NCBI GenBank assembly: GCA_005879535.1
Contig: VBKI01000062.1
Coordinates: forward strand, 1 to 52,454
Direction of reading: 5' to 3'
Length of the DNA: 52,454 bases
DNA from: Deltaproteobacteria bacterium
GTDB taxonomy: Bacteria > Myxococcota > Myxococcia > Myxococcales > 40CM-4-68-19
The stretch's first letter is position 1, and every line of letters begins with the position of its first letter. The notes beneath the pieces are model-generated. The model made no database searches. It was given only the letters and a program-made list of their open reading frames with translations, and was not told the DNA's origin. The translations under genes were made by a program, and so were the position numbers. This document shows, in pieces, positions 7,998 through 16,026 of the stretch.

Positions 7998-9149
7998 TTA
8001 CTTCCACCCAGGGAACGGCCAAATCGGCTTGCCGGACTGGAGCTCCTTCGGCCAGACGGTGACGAACTTGCCGTTCTGGATCTGCTCGACCAGCATCTGG
8101 TGCTTGTTCTGGTTCGTGTACCCCTCGTAGTCGGCGAACTTTACCGTGCCGTCGAGGGTCTCCCAGCTGCCGCCGTCGAGCGCCGCGCGGGTCTTCTCGC
8201 GGTCGCCGTTCGACTGCGAGGCGGCCTGGGCCAGGATCCACATCGCCGTGTAGGCAGTGGCCGCGTGGTAGCTGGCCGTCTTGCCGTACCGCTCCTGGTA
8301 CGTCTTCGCGAACTCCTTCGCTCCCGGCCAGGAGACGGCGGCCGTCCACTGCGTGCTGGAGAAGATGCCGTTCGAGACGGCGGTCTCCTTGGCGAACTGC
8401 GCGTTGGCGAAGCCGGCGCCGGCGCCGAGGAACGCCATCGGCGACAACCCGATCTCCCGCGACTGGCGCATGAGGAGGATGGCGTCCGCGACGTAGGAGA
8501 CCATGAACACGATGTCGGGATTTGCGTTCTTCACGTTCACCAGCGTGGAGCGGTAGTCCGGCGATCCCTTCGAGTACGCCTCGTTGAAGACCACCTTCAG
8601 GCCCTTCTTCTCCGCATACTCCTTGGCGGAGCGGCCTCCCGAGACGCCGAAGTCGGTGTTCTCGTTGAGGATGCCGAGGGTCTTCGGCTGTCCGAACGAG
8701 AGCGCCATGTCGAGCAGCACCTGCGCGTAATCGTTCGTCGTCGCGGAGACTCGGAAGACGTACTTGTATCCCTGCCGGGTGATCTCCTCCTTGGAGGCGA
8801 CGGGATTCACCAGCGGGACCTTGTAGCGCTCCGCAGTCTTCGCCACGACGCTGGTCACCGCCGACGTATACGCGCCCACGACGCCGGCCACGTTGTCGCG
8901 GGTGGCGAGCTTCTCCATGGCGCCGATGCCCACCTGCGGCTTGCCGGTGTCGTCCTCCCAGATGGCCTGCACCTCGATGTTCTTCTTCTTCAGATCCTCG
9001 ATGGCGAGCTTGATGCCGTTGCTCAGGTCTTCGCCGATGGGCGCCTCGGGACCGGTCATCGAGTTCACGATGCCGATCTTCACCGGAGCGGCAGCGGCGG
9101 AGGTGGCGATGAGGATCGCGGCAGCGAGCAGGATTCGTCCGACAGGCAT
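7998..9149 (-). CDS. Branched-chain amino-acid type ABC transporter binding protein
   Basis: 383 residues with a signal peptide (MPVGRILLAAAILIATSAAA) and the LivJ/Periplas_BP_6 outline: VKIGIVNSMTGPEAPIGEDL, then GVVGAYTSAVTSVVAKTAER, VPLVNPVASKEEIT, VSATTNDYAQVLLDMAL, and YHAATAYTAMWILAQAA near the C-terminus. The start at 9149 is fixed by AAGGAG and the signal peptide. The mature protein should capture amino acids or a related ligand in the periplasm and pass it to LivH/LivM/LivG/LivF. None of these are in this window, so its permease must be elsewhere. Confidence 0.85.
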   Translation of the reverse strand: MPVGRILLAAAILIATSAAAAPVKIGIVNSMTGPEAPIGEDLSNGIKLAIEDLKKKNIEVQAIWEDDTGKPQVGIGAMEKLATRDNVAGVVGAYTSAVTSVVAKTAERYKVPLVNPVASKEEITRQGYKYVFRVSATTNDYAQVLLDMALSFGQPKTLGILNENTDFGVSGGRSAKEYAEKKGLKVVFNEAYSKGSPDYRSTLVNVKNANPDIVFMVSYVADAILLMRQSREIGLSPMAFLGAGAGFANAQFAKETAVSNGIFSSTQWTAAVSWPGAKEFAKTYQERYGKTASYHAATAYTAMWILAQAASQSNGDREKTRAALDGGSWETLDGTVKFADYEGYTNQNKHQMLVEQIQNGKFVTVWPKELQSGKPIWPFPGWK

Positions 9150-9280
9150 GCGTTGACTCCTTCGTTGGTCGGGGAGCGCATTAAGCACACCCAGCGCGAC
9201 TTTTCCACCACGCCAACGGCGCTTGACGCTGCGACGGCTGCGAAGGTACGAAACGCCCACCGTCCTCCCGGGAGGCTCGC

Positions 9281-9505
9281 GTGGCCGCGTCGATCGAGAT
9301 CCTCTACCTCCGCTTCCCGGTGCACCCGAACATCACCGTGATCCAGATCGGGCCCGGCATCCAGCGCATCGACAAGGAAGGCGACAGCTACTTCGTGATC
9401 GGCACCGAGGACGGCCCGCTGGCGGGCAAGAAAGTGGAGATCCCGGGCGACAACGTAGCCGCCATCCAGTGGACGCTGGACGAGCCCGCGATCAAGACGA
9501 GCTGA
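9281..9505 (+). CDS. Small conserved-looking protein coupled to the WYL regulator
   Basis: 74 residues from a GTG at 9281, preceded by GGGAGG 5 bases upstream. The protein is mostly beta-strand-like (IEILYLRFPVHPNITVIQIG, then DSYFVIGTEDGPLAGKKVEI) and ends in a short acidic helix. No signal peptide or known domain. Its TGA overlaps the ATG of the next gene by one base (TGATG), so translation is coupled to the double WYL regulator. That close coupling suggests a shared task; the function is unknown. Confidence 0.7.
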   Translation: MAASIEILYLRFPVHPNITVIQIGPGIQRIDKEGDSYFVIGTEDGPLAGKKVEIPGDNVAAIQWTLDEPAIKTS

Positions 9506-11544
9506 TGGACAAGGCAGAGCGGCTCCTCGACCTGGTCGCGCTCCTGCTCGACGCGCGGGAGCCCGTCTCGTTCGCGGAGCTGCGCGATCTCTTTCCCGAC
9601 GAGTACGGCGGCAGCCGCGCCGCGGCGGAGCGCAAGCTCGAGCGCGACAAGGCGGAGCTGCTGGACCTGGGCGTCCCCATCGAGTACGTCGCGCCGGAGC
9701 AGCTCGACGAGCGCGACCTGGGCGGCTACCGCATCGATCGAAAGACGTTCTTCCTGCCCGATCCCAGGCTGCTGCCGGAGGAATCCGCCGCGCTCTACGC
9801 GGCTGGCGCCGCGGCGCTGGCCACGCGCGAGTTTCCCTTCGCGCAGGATCTCCAGCACGCGCTGCGCAAGATCTCCCTGGCCGGCGACACGCACGCGGTC
9901 GGGAACGAGGCCGCGCGACGCCTGCTGGTCGTCCGCCCGGGAGATCCGCTCCGGGTGGAAAAGCTGCGCACGCTGGGCGACGCGGTCGCTCGACGCAAGC
10001 GCGTCCACATCCATTACGAGGCGCCGCCGGGACTCGACGGCAAGCCCGGCAACCGCACCGAGCGCGACGTCGAGCCGTGGGGCCTCGCTTTTCGCGGGCG
10101 CGCCTGGAGGCTGGTGGGCCGCGACCCGGAGAAGGGACAGCGGGTCTTCCTGGTGGAGCGGATCGCGCGGATCGAGGTCAATCCGCAGAAGCCGCACACG
10201 CCGGACTTCGATCCTCCGGAAGATTTCGACGCCGGCGATGCGGCGGCACGATCCAGCAAGCCTTGGCTGTGGGAGCACCATGCTCCGGAACAGGTCGCGC
10301 TGCGCTTCGCCAAGGGAAGCGAAGCGATCGGCGAGCGCCTGTTCGATGCGCCGGACGGCCGCCTGACGGTGACGAACCTCGAAGGGCTCGTGCCTCAGCT
10401 GCTCTCGCTCGGGGACCGGGTCTCGGTCGAGTCGCCGGCCGCTGCGCAAGACAAGGTCCGCACCGCGTTGCTGCGCATCCAGGAGAAGGTGCGTAGCGCG
10501 CCCGAGCCGTCCGCCGAAGCGTTCGCGCCCGCGCGGTCCGAGGCGCGCGCAGAGCCTGGCCCCGTCGCGGAGCCGCAGCTGAAACGGGAGAGACTGCGAC
10601 GTCTGCTCCTCATCGTTCCCGCTGCCCGGCGCAGGCCGGGCGTGAAGCTCGCCGATCTCGCCCGCGAGCTCGCCCTCGACCCGCAGGAGCTGCGCCTCGA
10701 CATCGACCTTCTCGGCCTGGTGGGCCGCCCACCCTTCTCGCCCGACGATCTGATCGACATCAGCGTCGACGAGCGCGACCGCGTGACGGTGTCGCTCGAC
10801 CAGAGCTTCTCGCGGCCCCCCCAGCTCACACCGCTGGAGGCGCTCGCCCTCGGCGCGGCGGCGGAAGAGGTAGCGCCGGCGGATCCGGCCGTCCGTTCCG
10901 CGCTGGCCAAGCTCACCGGCCAGCTGCCGCCCACCGCCCGGCAGCTCTACGCGCAGCTCGCTCGCCGCGTCGTCGCTTCGACGCCAGCGCCGCGAGGCGC
11001 GCAGCAGATCCTCACGCAGCTCCGCTCCGCCGCCGAGCAGCACCGGGAAGTGGCGCTCGAGTATGACAAAGAAGGACGCGGTGCCGCCGGCGAGCGCGCC
11101 CTGCGCCCGCAAGGCGTCATCGATCATGGCGGCGTCTGGTACGTCATCGGCCACGACGTCGGACGCGAGGCGGAACGCACGTTTCGCGTCGACCGCATCC
11201 TCGCCGTCCGCGAGACCGGACAGACGTTTCCCGATCCCGGTCCGCTCGATCCGGTGCGTTTCCAGCGCGAGCAGCTCTTCTTCCCCAGCGGCCGCGAGCA
11301 GGCGGTCACGCTGAGGTTCTCGCGCGCGGCAGCGGCATGGGCGCTGCAGCGATACGGCTCTCGCGCGCGCCAGCTCGCCGACGGGCGGGTGGACGTCCTG
11401 ATCGAAAGCACCGGGACGGGCTACGCGGTGCAGCTCGCGCTTTCGCTCGCCGGCGAAGCGGAGATCGCCGCTCCTCAACATGCGCGCGAGGCGCTCCGCG
11501 ACGAGGTCGAGCGCGCACTGCGACGAACGGAGGACGGCACATGA
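9505..11544 (+). CDS. Double HTH-WYL transcriptional regulator (PafB-PafC-like fusion)
   Basis: 679 residues made of two similar halves. Half one: winged helix (about 1-65), WYL domain (about 150-235, with VHIHYE and the altered core AWRLVG), then a C-terminal extension. Half two: winged helix (about 350-415, RRLLLIVPAARRRPGVKLAD), WYL domain (about 500-575, VALEYD, WYVIGHD, TFRVDRI) and extension (to 679). WYL domains sense nucleic-acid or other small ligands; in actinobacteria separate PafB and PafC proteins form a DNA-damage activator. A tandem fusion like this is the single-chain form. It is coupled upstream to the 74-residue protein and overlaps the cytochrome gene by 4 bases (ATGA). Confidence 0.85.
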   Translation: MDKAERLLDLVALLLDAREPVSFAELRDLFPDEYGGSRAAAERKLERDKAELLDLGVPIEYVAPEQLDERDLGGYRIDRKTFFLPDPRLLPEESAALYAAGAAALATREFPFAQDLQHALRKISLAGDTHAVGNEAARRLLVVRPGDPLRVEKLRTLGDAVARRKRVHIHYEAPPGLDGKPGNRTERDVEPWGLAFRGRAWRLVGRDPEKGQRVFLVERIARIEVNPQKPHTPDFDPPEDFDAGDAAARSSKPWLWEHHAPEQVALRFAKGSEAIGERLFDAPDGRLTVTNLEGLVPQLLSLGDRVSVESPAAAQDKVRTALLRIQEKVRSAPEPSAEAFAPARSEARAEPGPVAEPQLKRERLRRLLLIVPAARRRPGVKLADLARELALDPQELRLDIDLLGLVGRPPFSPDDLIDISVDERDRVTVSLDQSFSRPPQLTPLEALALGAAAEEVAPADPAVRSALAKLTGQLPPTARQLYAQLARRVVASTPAPRGAQQILTQLRSAAEQHREVALEYDKEGRGAAGERALRPQGVIDHGGVWYVIGHDVGREAERTFRVDRILAVRETGQTFPDPGPLDPVRFQREQLFFPSGREQAVTLRFSRAAAAWALQRYGSRARQLADGRVDVLIESTGTGYAVQLALSLAGEAEIAAPQHAREALRDEVERALRRTEDGT

Positions 11545-11870
11545 TTGGATTCGCGGTCGCACTCCTTGCCCAGGCCACCACTCCGCCGCCCGGTCCCGTG
11601 ACCGGAGCGCGCACGCCGCCGGAAATCTTCGAGCAGCGGTGCAAGATCTGCCACGGCGCGGACGGCAAGGCGCAGACGAAGAAAGGCCGGCAGCTGAAGG
11701 CCAAGGACTTCACGCGCCCGAAGTTCCAGCAGCACACCACCGACAAGGAGATCGTCGACGCCATCACCAACGGGATCAAGAAGCGCAAGATGCCCGCCTT
11801 CAAGGACAAGCTCTCGCCCGAAGAGATCCAGGCCCTGGTCGGATACGTGCGCGCCTTCGGAAAGAAGTGA
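11541..11870 (+). CDS. Small class I c-type cytochrome
   Basis: 109 residues. A short hydrophobic export signal (MIGFAVALLAQ) precedes one haem-binding motif CKICH (about residues 34-38), a lysine-rich middle, and the sixth-ligand region with the Met in KRKMPAF (about residue 80), followed by LSPEEIQALVGYVRAFGKK. This is a monohaem periplasmic electron carrier. The start ATG overlaps the stop of the WYL gene and has GGAGG upstream. Being in one transcriptional unit with a WYL regulator is unusual; its redox partner is unknown. Confidence 0.85.
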   Translation: MIGFAVALLAQATTPPPGPVTGARTPPEIFEQRCKICHGADGKAQTKKGRQLKAKDFTRPKFQQHTTDKEIVDAITNGIKKRKMPAFKDKLSPEEIQALVGYVRAFGKK

Positions 11871-11881
11871 CACGACGCACA

Positions 11882-11910
11882 TTGACATGAGAGACAAACG
11901 CCCCTAGAAA
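11882..11910 (+). promoter_or_regulatory. Sigma-70-type promoter of the glutamate dehydrogenase gene
   Basis: A perfect -35 TTGACA (11882-11887), a 17-base spacer and the -10 TAGAAA (11905-11910, four of six consensus bases) lie in the gap before gdh. Predicted transcription starts near 11917, about 50 bases before the start codon. Confidence 0.6.
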
Positions 11911-11967
11911 CGCGCGCCCCGGCGATGACGCACGGCCCGTGCGCCGCTACCCCCGATCGGAGGAAGA

Positions 11968-13500
11968 TTGGCAGCGAGAGTCGTCACCAGCGAAGCACGG
12001 TCCACCATCTATACGGAAGCGATGGAGGTGTTCCATCGCGCGGCCGACCTGATCGGACTCGATCGGCGCGTCCGGATGGAGCTGGAAGAGCCGGACTACG
12101 AGCACATCTTCTACGTCACCGTGAAGTTGCACACGCGCCTCGCGCCGCTCGCGCAGGACGCGGACCGATTCAAGGACCTGCCCGACAGCGAGCTGCTCCC
12201 GGACGGCCTCGAGCCGCTGCTCGACGGCAGCTTCGTCTTCAAGCGCCGCGCGCTGATCGGCGCGAACCTGTCCATGCGAGACGGCGTGGTCCGCCTCAAG
12301 GGCAAGGGCCTCTACAAGGTGGTCCCGGGGCGGCCGGAGCGCTTCAAGGCCTACCGCGTGCAGCACAACCAGGCGCGCGGCCCGTACAAGGGCGGCACGC
12401 GCTTCCATCAGGACGTCTCGCTCGATCTCTTCAAAGTGCTCGCAGCGGAGATGACCTGGAAGACCGCCATCTCCGACGTGCCGTTCGGGGGCGGCAAAGG
12501 CGGGATCAAGGTCGATCCGAAGAGCCTCAGCTCCGAGGAGCTGGAGGCGCTGACGCTCCGTTACATGTACAGGCTCAAGCCGCTGATCGGGCCGGACCTC
12601 GACATCCCCGCGCCGGACGTCGGAACCGACGGCACCATCATGGGGCTGCTGCTGCGCCAGTACACCGACGGCGAACGGGAGCGGCACAAGCTCCGCGGCG
12701 TGGTCACCGGGAAGGATACGCGCATCGGCGGATCCGAGGGCCGCGTCAAGGCCACTGGACAGGGGCTCGCGTACTGCATCCAGGAGTGGTTCGCCGAACG
12801 CGGCGCCACTCCAGCGGGCAGCACGTTCATCCTGCAGGGATTCGGGAACGTCGGGTCGAATGCCGCCGAGATCCTCTGCGGCCTTGGGGCGCGCCTGCTG
12901 GCGGTGAACGACGCCGGGGGCACCATCTTCAATCCCAACGGCATCGACGTGATCGACCTCATCTCGTACGTTTACGAAAATCCCCGCAACCTGCGGCGCA
13001 CCGTGGGCGGGTACCCGAAGGCGCAGCAGATCTCCAAAGCGGACCTCTGGGACGTGGACGCCGACATCTGCATTCCCGCGGCGCTGGGAGGCGAGATCAC
13101 CGGCCCGGTCGCGGAGCGCCTCAAGTGCAAGCTGATCGCCGAAGGGGCCAACGGCCCGACGACCCCGGAAGGCGACCGCGTGCTGGCGAAGCGCGGCATC
13201 GAGTTGATCCCCGACATCATCGGCAACGCCGGCGGCGTTACCGTCAGTTACTACGAGTGGATCCAGAACAAGCGCATGGAGCATTGGAGCGAGACGGAGG
13301 TGAACGGGCGTCTCGAGCAAGCGATCAAGTCGAACTACCGGATCATCCGCGACATCGCCCGCAACCTGCCGCGCAGGACCGCCACGCACAACAGCTCCCG
13401 CTACTGCATCGGCAAGGAGATCGACATGCGCACCGCCGCGATGGTGCTGGCGCTCAAGCGCATCGAAGCGCACTACCAGCTCGAAGGGTTCTCACAATAA
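11968..13500 (+). CDS. gdhA: Glutamate dehydrogenase (Glu/Leu/Phe/Val dehydrogenase family)
   Basis: 510 residues starting at TTG 11968 with GGAGG 5 bases before. The catalytic domain carries RVQHNQARGPYKGGTRFH (about 131-148) and the lysine motif PFGGGKGG (about 172-179). The Rossmann domain has FILQGFGNVGSNAAE (about 286-300). The tail includes ELIPDIIGNAGGVTVSYYEW. The family converts glutamate to 2-oxoglutarate and ammonia with NAD(P). An N-terminal extension of about 120 residues precedes the usual start of the family, so this is a longer-than-minimal version. It may feed on glutamate from the hut pathway, though that pathway lies far away in the window. Confidence 0.88.
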   Translation: MAARVVTSEARSTIYTEAMEVFHRAADLIGLDRRVRMELEEPDYEHIFYVTVKLHTRLAPLAQDADRFKDLPDSELLPDGLEPLLDGSFVFKRRALIGANLSMRDGVVRLKGKGLYKVVPGRPERFKAYRVQHNQARGPYKGGTRFHQDVSLDLFKVLAAEMTWKTAISDVPFGGGKGGIKVDPKSLSSEELEALTLRYMYRLKPLIGPDLDIPAPDVGTDGTIMGLLLRQYTDGERERHKLRGVVTGKDTRIGGSEGRVKATGQGLAYCIQEWFAERGATPAGSTFILQGFGNVGSNAAEILCGLGARLLAVNDAGGTIFNPNGIDVIDLISYVYENPRNLRRTVGGYPKAQQISKADLWDVDADICIPAALGGEITGPVAERLKCKLIAEGANGPTTPEGDRVLAKRGIELIPDIIGNAGGVTVSYYEWIQNKRMEHWSETEVNGRLEQAIKSNYRIIRDIARNLPRRTATHNSSRYCIGKEIDMRTAAMVLALKRIEAHYQLEGFSQ

Positions 13501-13818
13501 TCACCGTGCCGAGACGTCGGCCAAGCGGCCGCGGCGCTCGTACAGGACGACGGTCCAGGTCCGCCAACCCGCGTCGGCTGGCGCACCCGCTTCGGGACGG
13601 CAGATGTGCGCGTGCGCGTCGGTCGCCGAAGGCAGCGGCGGATCGCAGGCGAAGGCGTGCTCCGCCATCCACTGCCGCGCTCCCTCGATCTCGCGCCCTT
13701 CGGGGATGTAGACGAGCAGGCGCGCCCGCGCGTCCTCGACGTTCTTCGGCCAGGCGAACGGCTCCCGCTTCGGGCCGCTGCAGGCGAGCAGCGCGAGCGC
13801 GAAAAGGCGAAACTTCAC
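13501..13818 (-). CDS. Small lipoprotein of unknown function
   Basis: 105 residues. MKFRLFALALLACSGPKREP has a lipobox (LLAC) at residues 10-13. The rest contains two Cys (about residues 58 and 73) and alternating charged stretches such as RLLVYIPEGREIEGARQWMA, with no family match. Its stop abuts the stop of glutamate dehydrogenase on the other strand with no gap. Confidence 0.65.
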   Translation of the reverse strand: MKFRLFALALLACSGPKREPFAWPKNVEDARARLLVYIPEGREIEGARQWMAEHAFACDPPLPSATDAHAHICRPEAGAPADAGWRTWTVVLYERRGRLADVSAR

Positions 13819-13848
13819 GGCGGCGAAAGTAGACTAACCTGCGTCGCC

Positions 13849-15366
13849 TTGCACTGGACCGACGAAGACCACCCGCTGTGGACCTGGCTCTTGCGCGCGT
13901 GCGCGGCGGCGATGGTGGTGCCGCTGTGGTCCGCCGCGCACCTCCCCTTCACCGATCTTCCCCAACACGTATCGGCCATCGCCACCCTGCGGCATTGGTG
14001 GGACCCGACGTGGAAGACGCAGGAGTACTTCACGCTCGAGCTCGGCCAGACGCAATACCTGCTCTACTACCTGGTGGGCGCGGCGCTGGCATTCCCCTTC
14101 GGCACCGCCGAGCGGGCGAACCTGATCCTGCTCTCTGCCATCGCCGTGGCGTACCCGTATTCGCTGCGCGCGCTGTTGCGCGCGCTCCGCGCCGACATGC
14201 GCCTGGCGCTCTTCGCGTGCACGCTGTTCTGGAGCCAGGCGCTCTTGATCGGGTTCTTCAACTACGTCGCCGCGATGCCGCTCGCCATCTGGGCGCTCGC
14301 GCTCACGCTGCGCGAGACGGAATCGCCCTCGCGGCGGAACCTGTGGATCCTGGCGGGCGCTGGAGCGGCGCTCTTCTACCTGCACCTCTCGGCGTTCATC
14401 TTCTTCGCGCCGGTGGCGGCGGTGATCTCCGTCGGCGTGCCACGGCTCGCGCCGATCCGCGAATGGCCCCGCAAGCTGCTCTGGGCGGCCCCCATCGCCG
14501 TGCTGTCGGTGCTCTGGCTGGTGAATAGCCCGGTGGTGCACCCGGAAACGGTGGGCTGGCGTCAGCCGATGGCCGTGTACTGGGAGGCGCCGGCGACTTC
14601 GCTGCGCAACGTCACCGACGCGCTGCTCGACATCTGGCGCGGTCCCGAGGACGAATGGTGCCTCCTCGGGCTGCTCGCCGCCGCCGCGCTCCTCGCCTGG
14701 CCGCAGCGGCGGGACGCCGAGGAGCATCCCTGGCGGCGCGGGCTGGTGGCGGTGTGGCTCGTCTGGGCGGCGCTGCTCTACCTTGCCTTCCCCGTGTCCA
14801 TCGGGTGGATGTGGCAGCTCAACGAGCGCTACGCGCTGATCTTCGCGCTTCTCGTCCCGGCGCTCTTGCGGCCCGCGCGCGGCCTGCGGGGAGCGCTCCC
14901 GCTGCTGCTGGTCGCGGCGACGGGCTTCTTCGCGGCCGGGTGCGCCCTGGCGAACATCCGCGCTTTCGAGCGCGAGGTAGGGCCCTTCGACGCCGTCCTG
15001 GCGCGCGCGCAGCCAGGGCGGCGTCTGATCGGAATGATCTTCGAGCACAACTCGCGGTACGCGAAGTTCAGCTCGTTCCTCCATTTCCAGGCCTATTACC
15101 GGGCGCGGATGGGAGGGATCGCCTCGTTCTCCTTCGCCGAGCTGCCGCAGTCTCCGCTTCGCTACCGTCCCGCGAGCGCGCCGCCGCCGCATCCGCCCGG
15201 CTGGGAGTGGCACGCGAATACGTTTCGCAACGACCTGGACGGCTATTATTACGACTACGTTCTCGTGGGCGGTGTGATCGACCCGTTCGCCCGCCCGCAG
15301 CCCGGGCCGCGCTGGCGCCTGCTGGCGCGCGAAGGCCGCTGGGCGCTGTACGAGAAGGAGGAGTAG
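13849..15366 (+). CDS. Polytopic membrane protein, possibly a GT-C-like glycosyltransferase
   Basis: About 505 residues if started at TTG 13849; an open frame extends further upstream, but it would cross the divergent lipoprotein gene and is Arg-rich. About 10 membrane segments are visible, among them WLLRACAAAMVVPLWSAAHL, YLLYYLVGAALAF and the run around residues 345-365. A conserved-looking FTDLPQHVSAIATLRHW follows the first segment; an acidic loop after the first helix is where GT-C enzymes place their catalytic Asp. The C-terminal 130 residues are soluble, with HNSRYAKFSSFLHFQAYYRA. Substrate unknown; the GT-C idea is inference. Confidence 0.6.
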   Translation: MHWTDEDHPLWTWLLRACAAAMVVPLWSAAHLPFTDLPQHVSAIATLRHWWDPTWKTQEYFTLELGQTQYLLYYLVGAALAFPFGTAERANLILLSAIAVAYPYSLRALLRALRADMRLALFACTLFWSQALLIGFFNYVAAMPLAIWALALTLRETESPSRRNLWILAGAGAALFYLHLSAFIFFAPVAAVISVGVPRLAPIREWPRKLLWAAPIAVLSVLWLVNSPVVHPETVGWRQPMAVYWEAPATSLRNVTDALLDIWRGPEDEWCLLGLLAAAALLAWPQRRDAEEHPWRRGLVAVWLVWAALLYLAFPVSIGWMWQLNERYALIFALLVPALLRPARGLRGALPLLLVAATGFFAAGCALANIRAFEREVGPFDAVLARAQPGRRLIGMIFEHNSRYAKFSSFLHFQAYYRARMGGIASFSFAELPQSPLRYRPASAPPPHPPGWEWHANTFRNDLDGYYYDYVLVGGVIDPFARPQPGPRWRLLAREGRWALYEKEE

Positions 15367-15369
15367 CGG

Positions 15370-15954
15370 ATGACGACGATCGGGATCGTGGCGTTCGACG
15401 ACGTCGAAGAGCTGGACTTCGCCGGGCCTTGGGAAGTGTTCGGGATGGCCCGCAAGCTGCGCGACCAGGGCGACCGCCTGCTGCTTCTGGCGGAGCGCGA
15501 GGCCCCCATCCGCTGCGCCAAGCTGATGCGCGTGCTGCCCGACCTCACCTTCGCTCAAGCGCCGAAGCTCGACGTGCTGCTGGTACCGGGCGGCGTGGGC
15601 ACGCGGCGCGAGGTGAAGAACGAGGCGATGACCGACTTCCTCCGACGCGCTGGAGCGCAGGCGAGCTGGGTGACGAGCGTCTGCACCGGCTCGTTGCTGC
15701 TGCACGAGGCGGGCTTCGCTCGCGGCAAGCGGGTGACGACGCACTGGACGTTCATCGAGCAGCTCCGCGATCGCGGCGAGGTGACGGTGTTGGAGAACGA
15801 ACGCTACGTCGTCGACGGGAACCTTGTCACCGCCGCCGGCGTCTCTGCGGGTATCGACATGGCGCTCTGGCTGACGGGGCAGATCTGGGGCGAAGAGTTT
15901 GCTCGCAAGGTGCAGAAGCAGATCGAGTACTTCCCGCGGCCTCCGTATACTTAG
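15370..15954 (+). CDS. DJ-1/PfpI superfamily protein (isonitrile hydratase-like)
   Basis: 194 residues covering the whole class I glutamine-amidotransferase-like fold. The key acid is Glu22 (FAGPWEVFGMA) and the nucleophile is Cys105 in VTSVCTGSLLL, followed by THWTFIEQL, a strand YVVDGNLVTAAGVSAGIDMA and the C-terminal helix. The group includes isonitrile hydratases and AraC-associated amidase-like domains; here no DNA-binding domain is attached. It starts 3 bases after the membrane-protein gene, so the two are probably co-transcribed. Confidence 0.82.
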   Translation: MTTIGIVAFDDVEELDFAGPWEVFGMARKLRDQGDRLLLLAEREAPIRCAKLMRVLPDLTFAQAPKLDVLLVPGGVGTRREVKNEAMTDFLRRAGAQASWVTSVCTGSLLLHEAGFARGKRVTTHWTFIEQLRDRGEVTVLENERYVVDGNLVTAAGVSAGIDMALWLTGQIWGEEFARKVQKQIEYFPRPPYT

Positions 15955-15973
15955 TGGATCGACGGGCGGGCGC

Positions 15974-15979
15974 TATAGT
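15974..15979 (+). promoter_or_regulatory. Putative -10 element of the LysR-TPR gene
   Basis: TATAGT (five of six consensus bases) lies 47 bases before the chosen start. The -35 region 17 bases upstream (TTAGTG) matches poorly, so an activator may be needed, as is common at autoregulated LysR promoters. Confidence 0.35.
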
Positions 15980-16026
15980 CGACGATCCGCTCGGATCCTG
16001 GAGAGCGCGAACGAAGGTCGGTGACA

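Noticed and set aside
11947-13473. Long open frame antisense to glutamate dehydrogenase
   Set aside because: Antisense of a clear enzyme gene; long antisense frames are expected in GC-rich coding DNA and this one is rich in Arg, Asp and His without motifs.
13606-13848. N-terminal extension of the membrane-protein frame
   Set aside because: It would cross the divergent lipoprotein gene and is Arg-rich. A start at 13849 leaves a normal first membrane segment.
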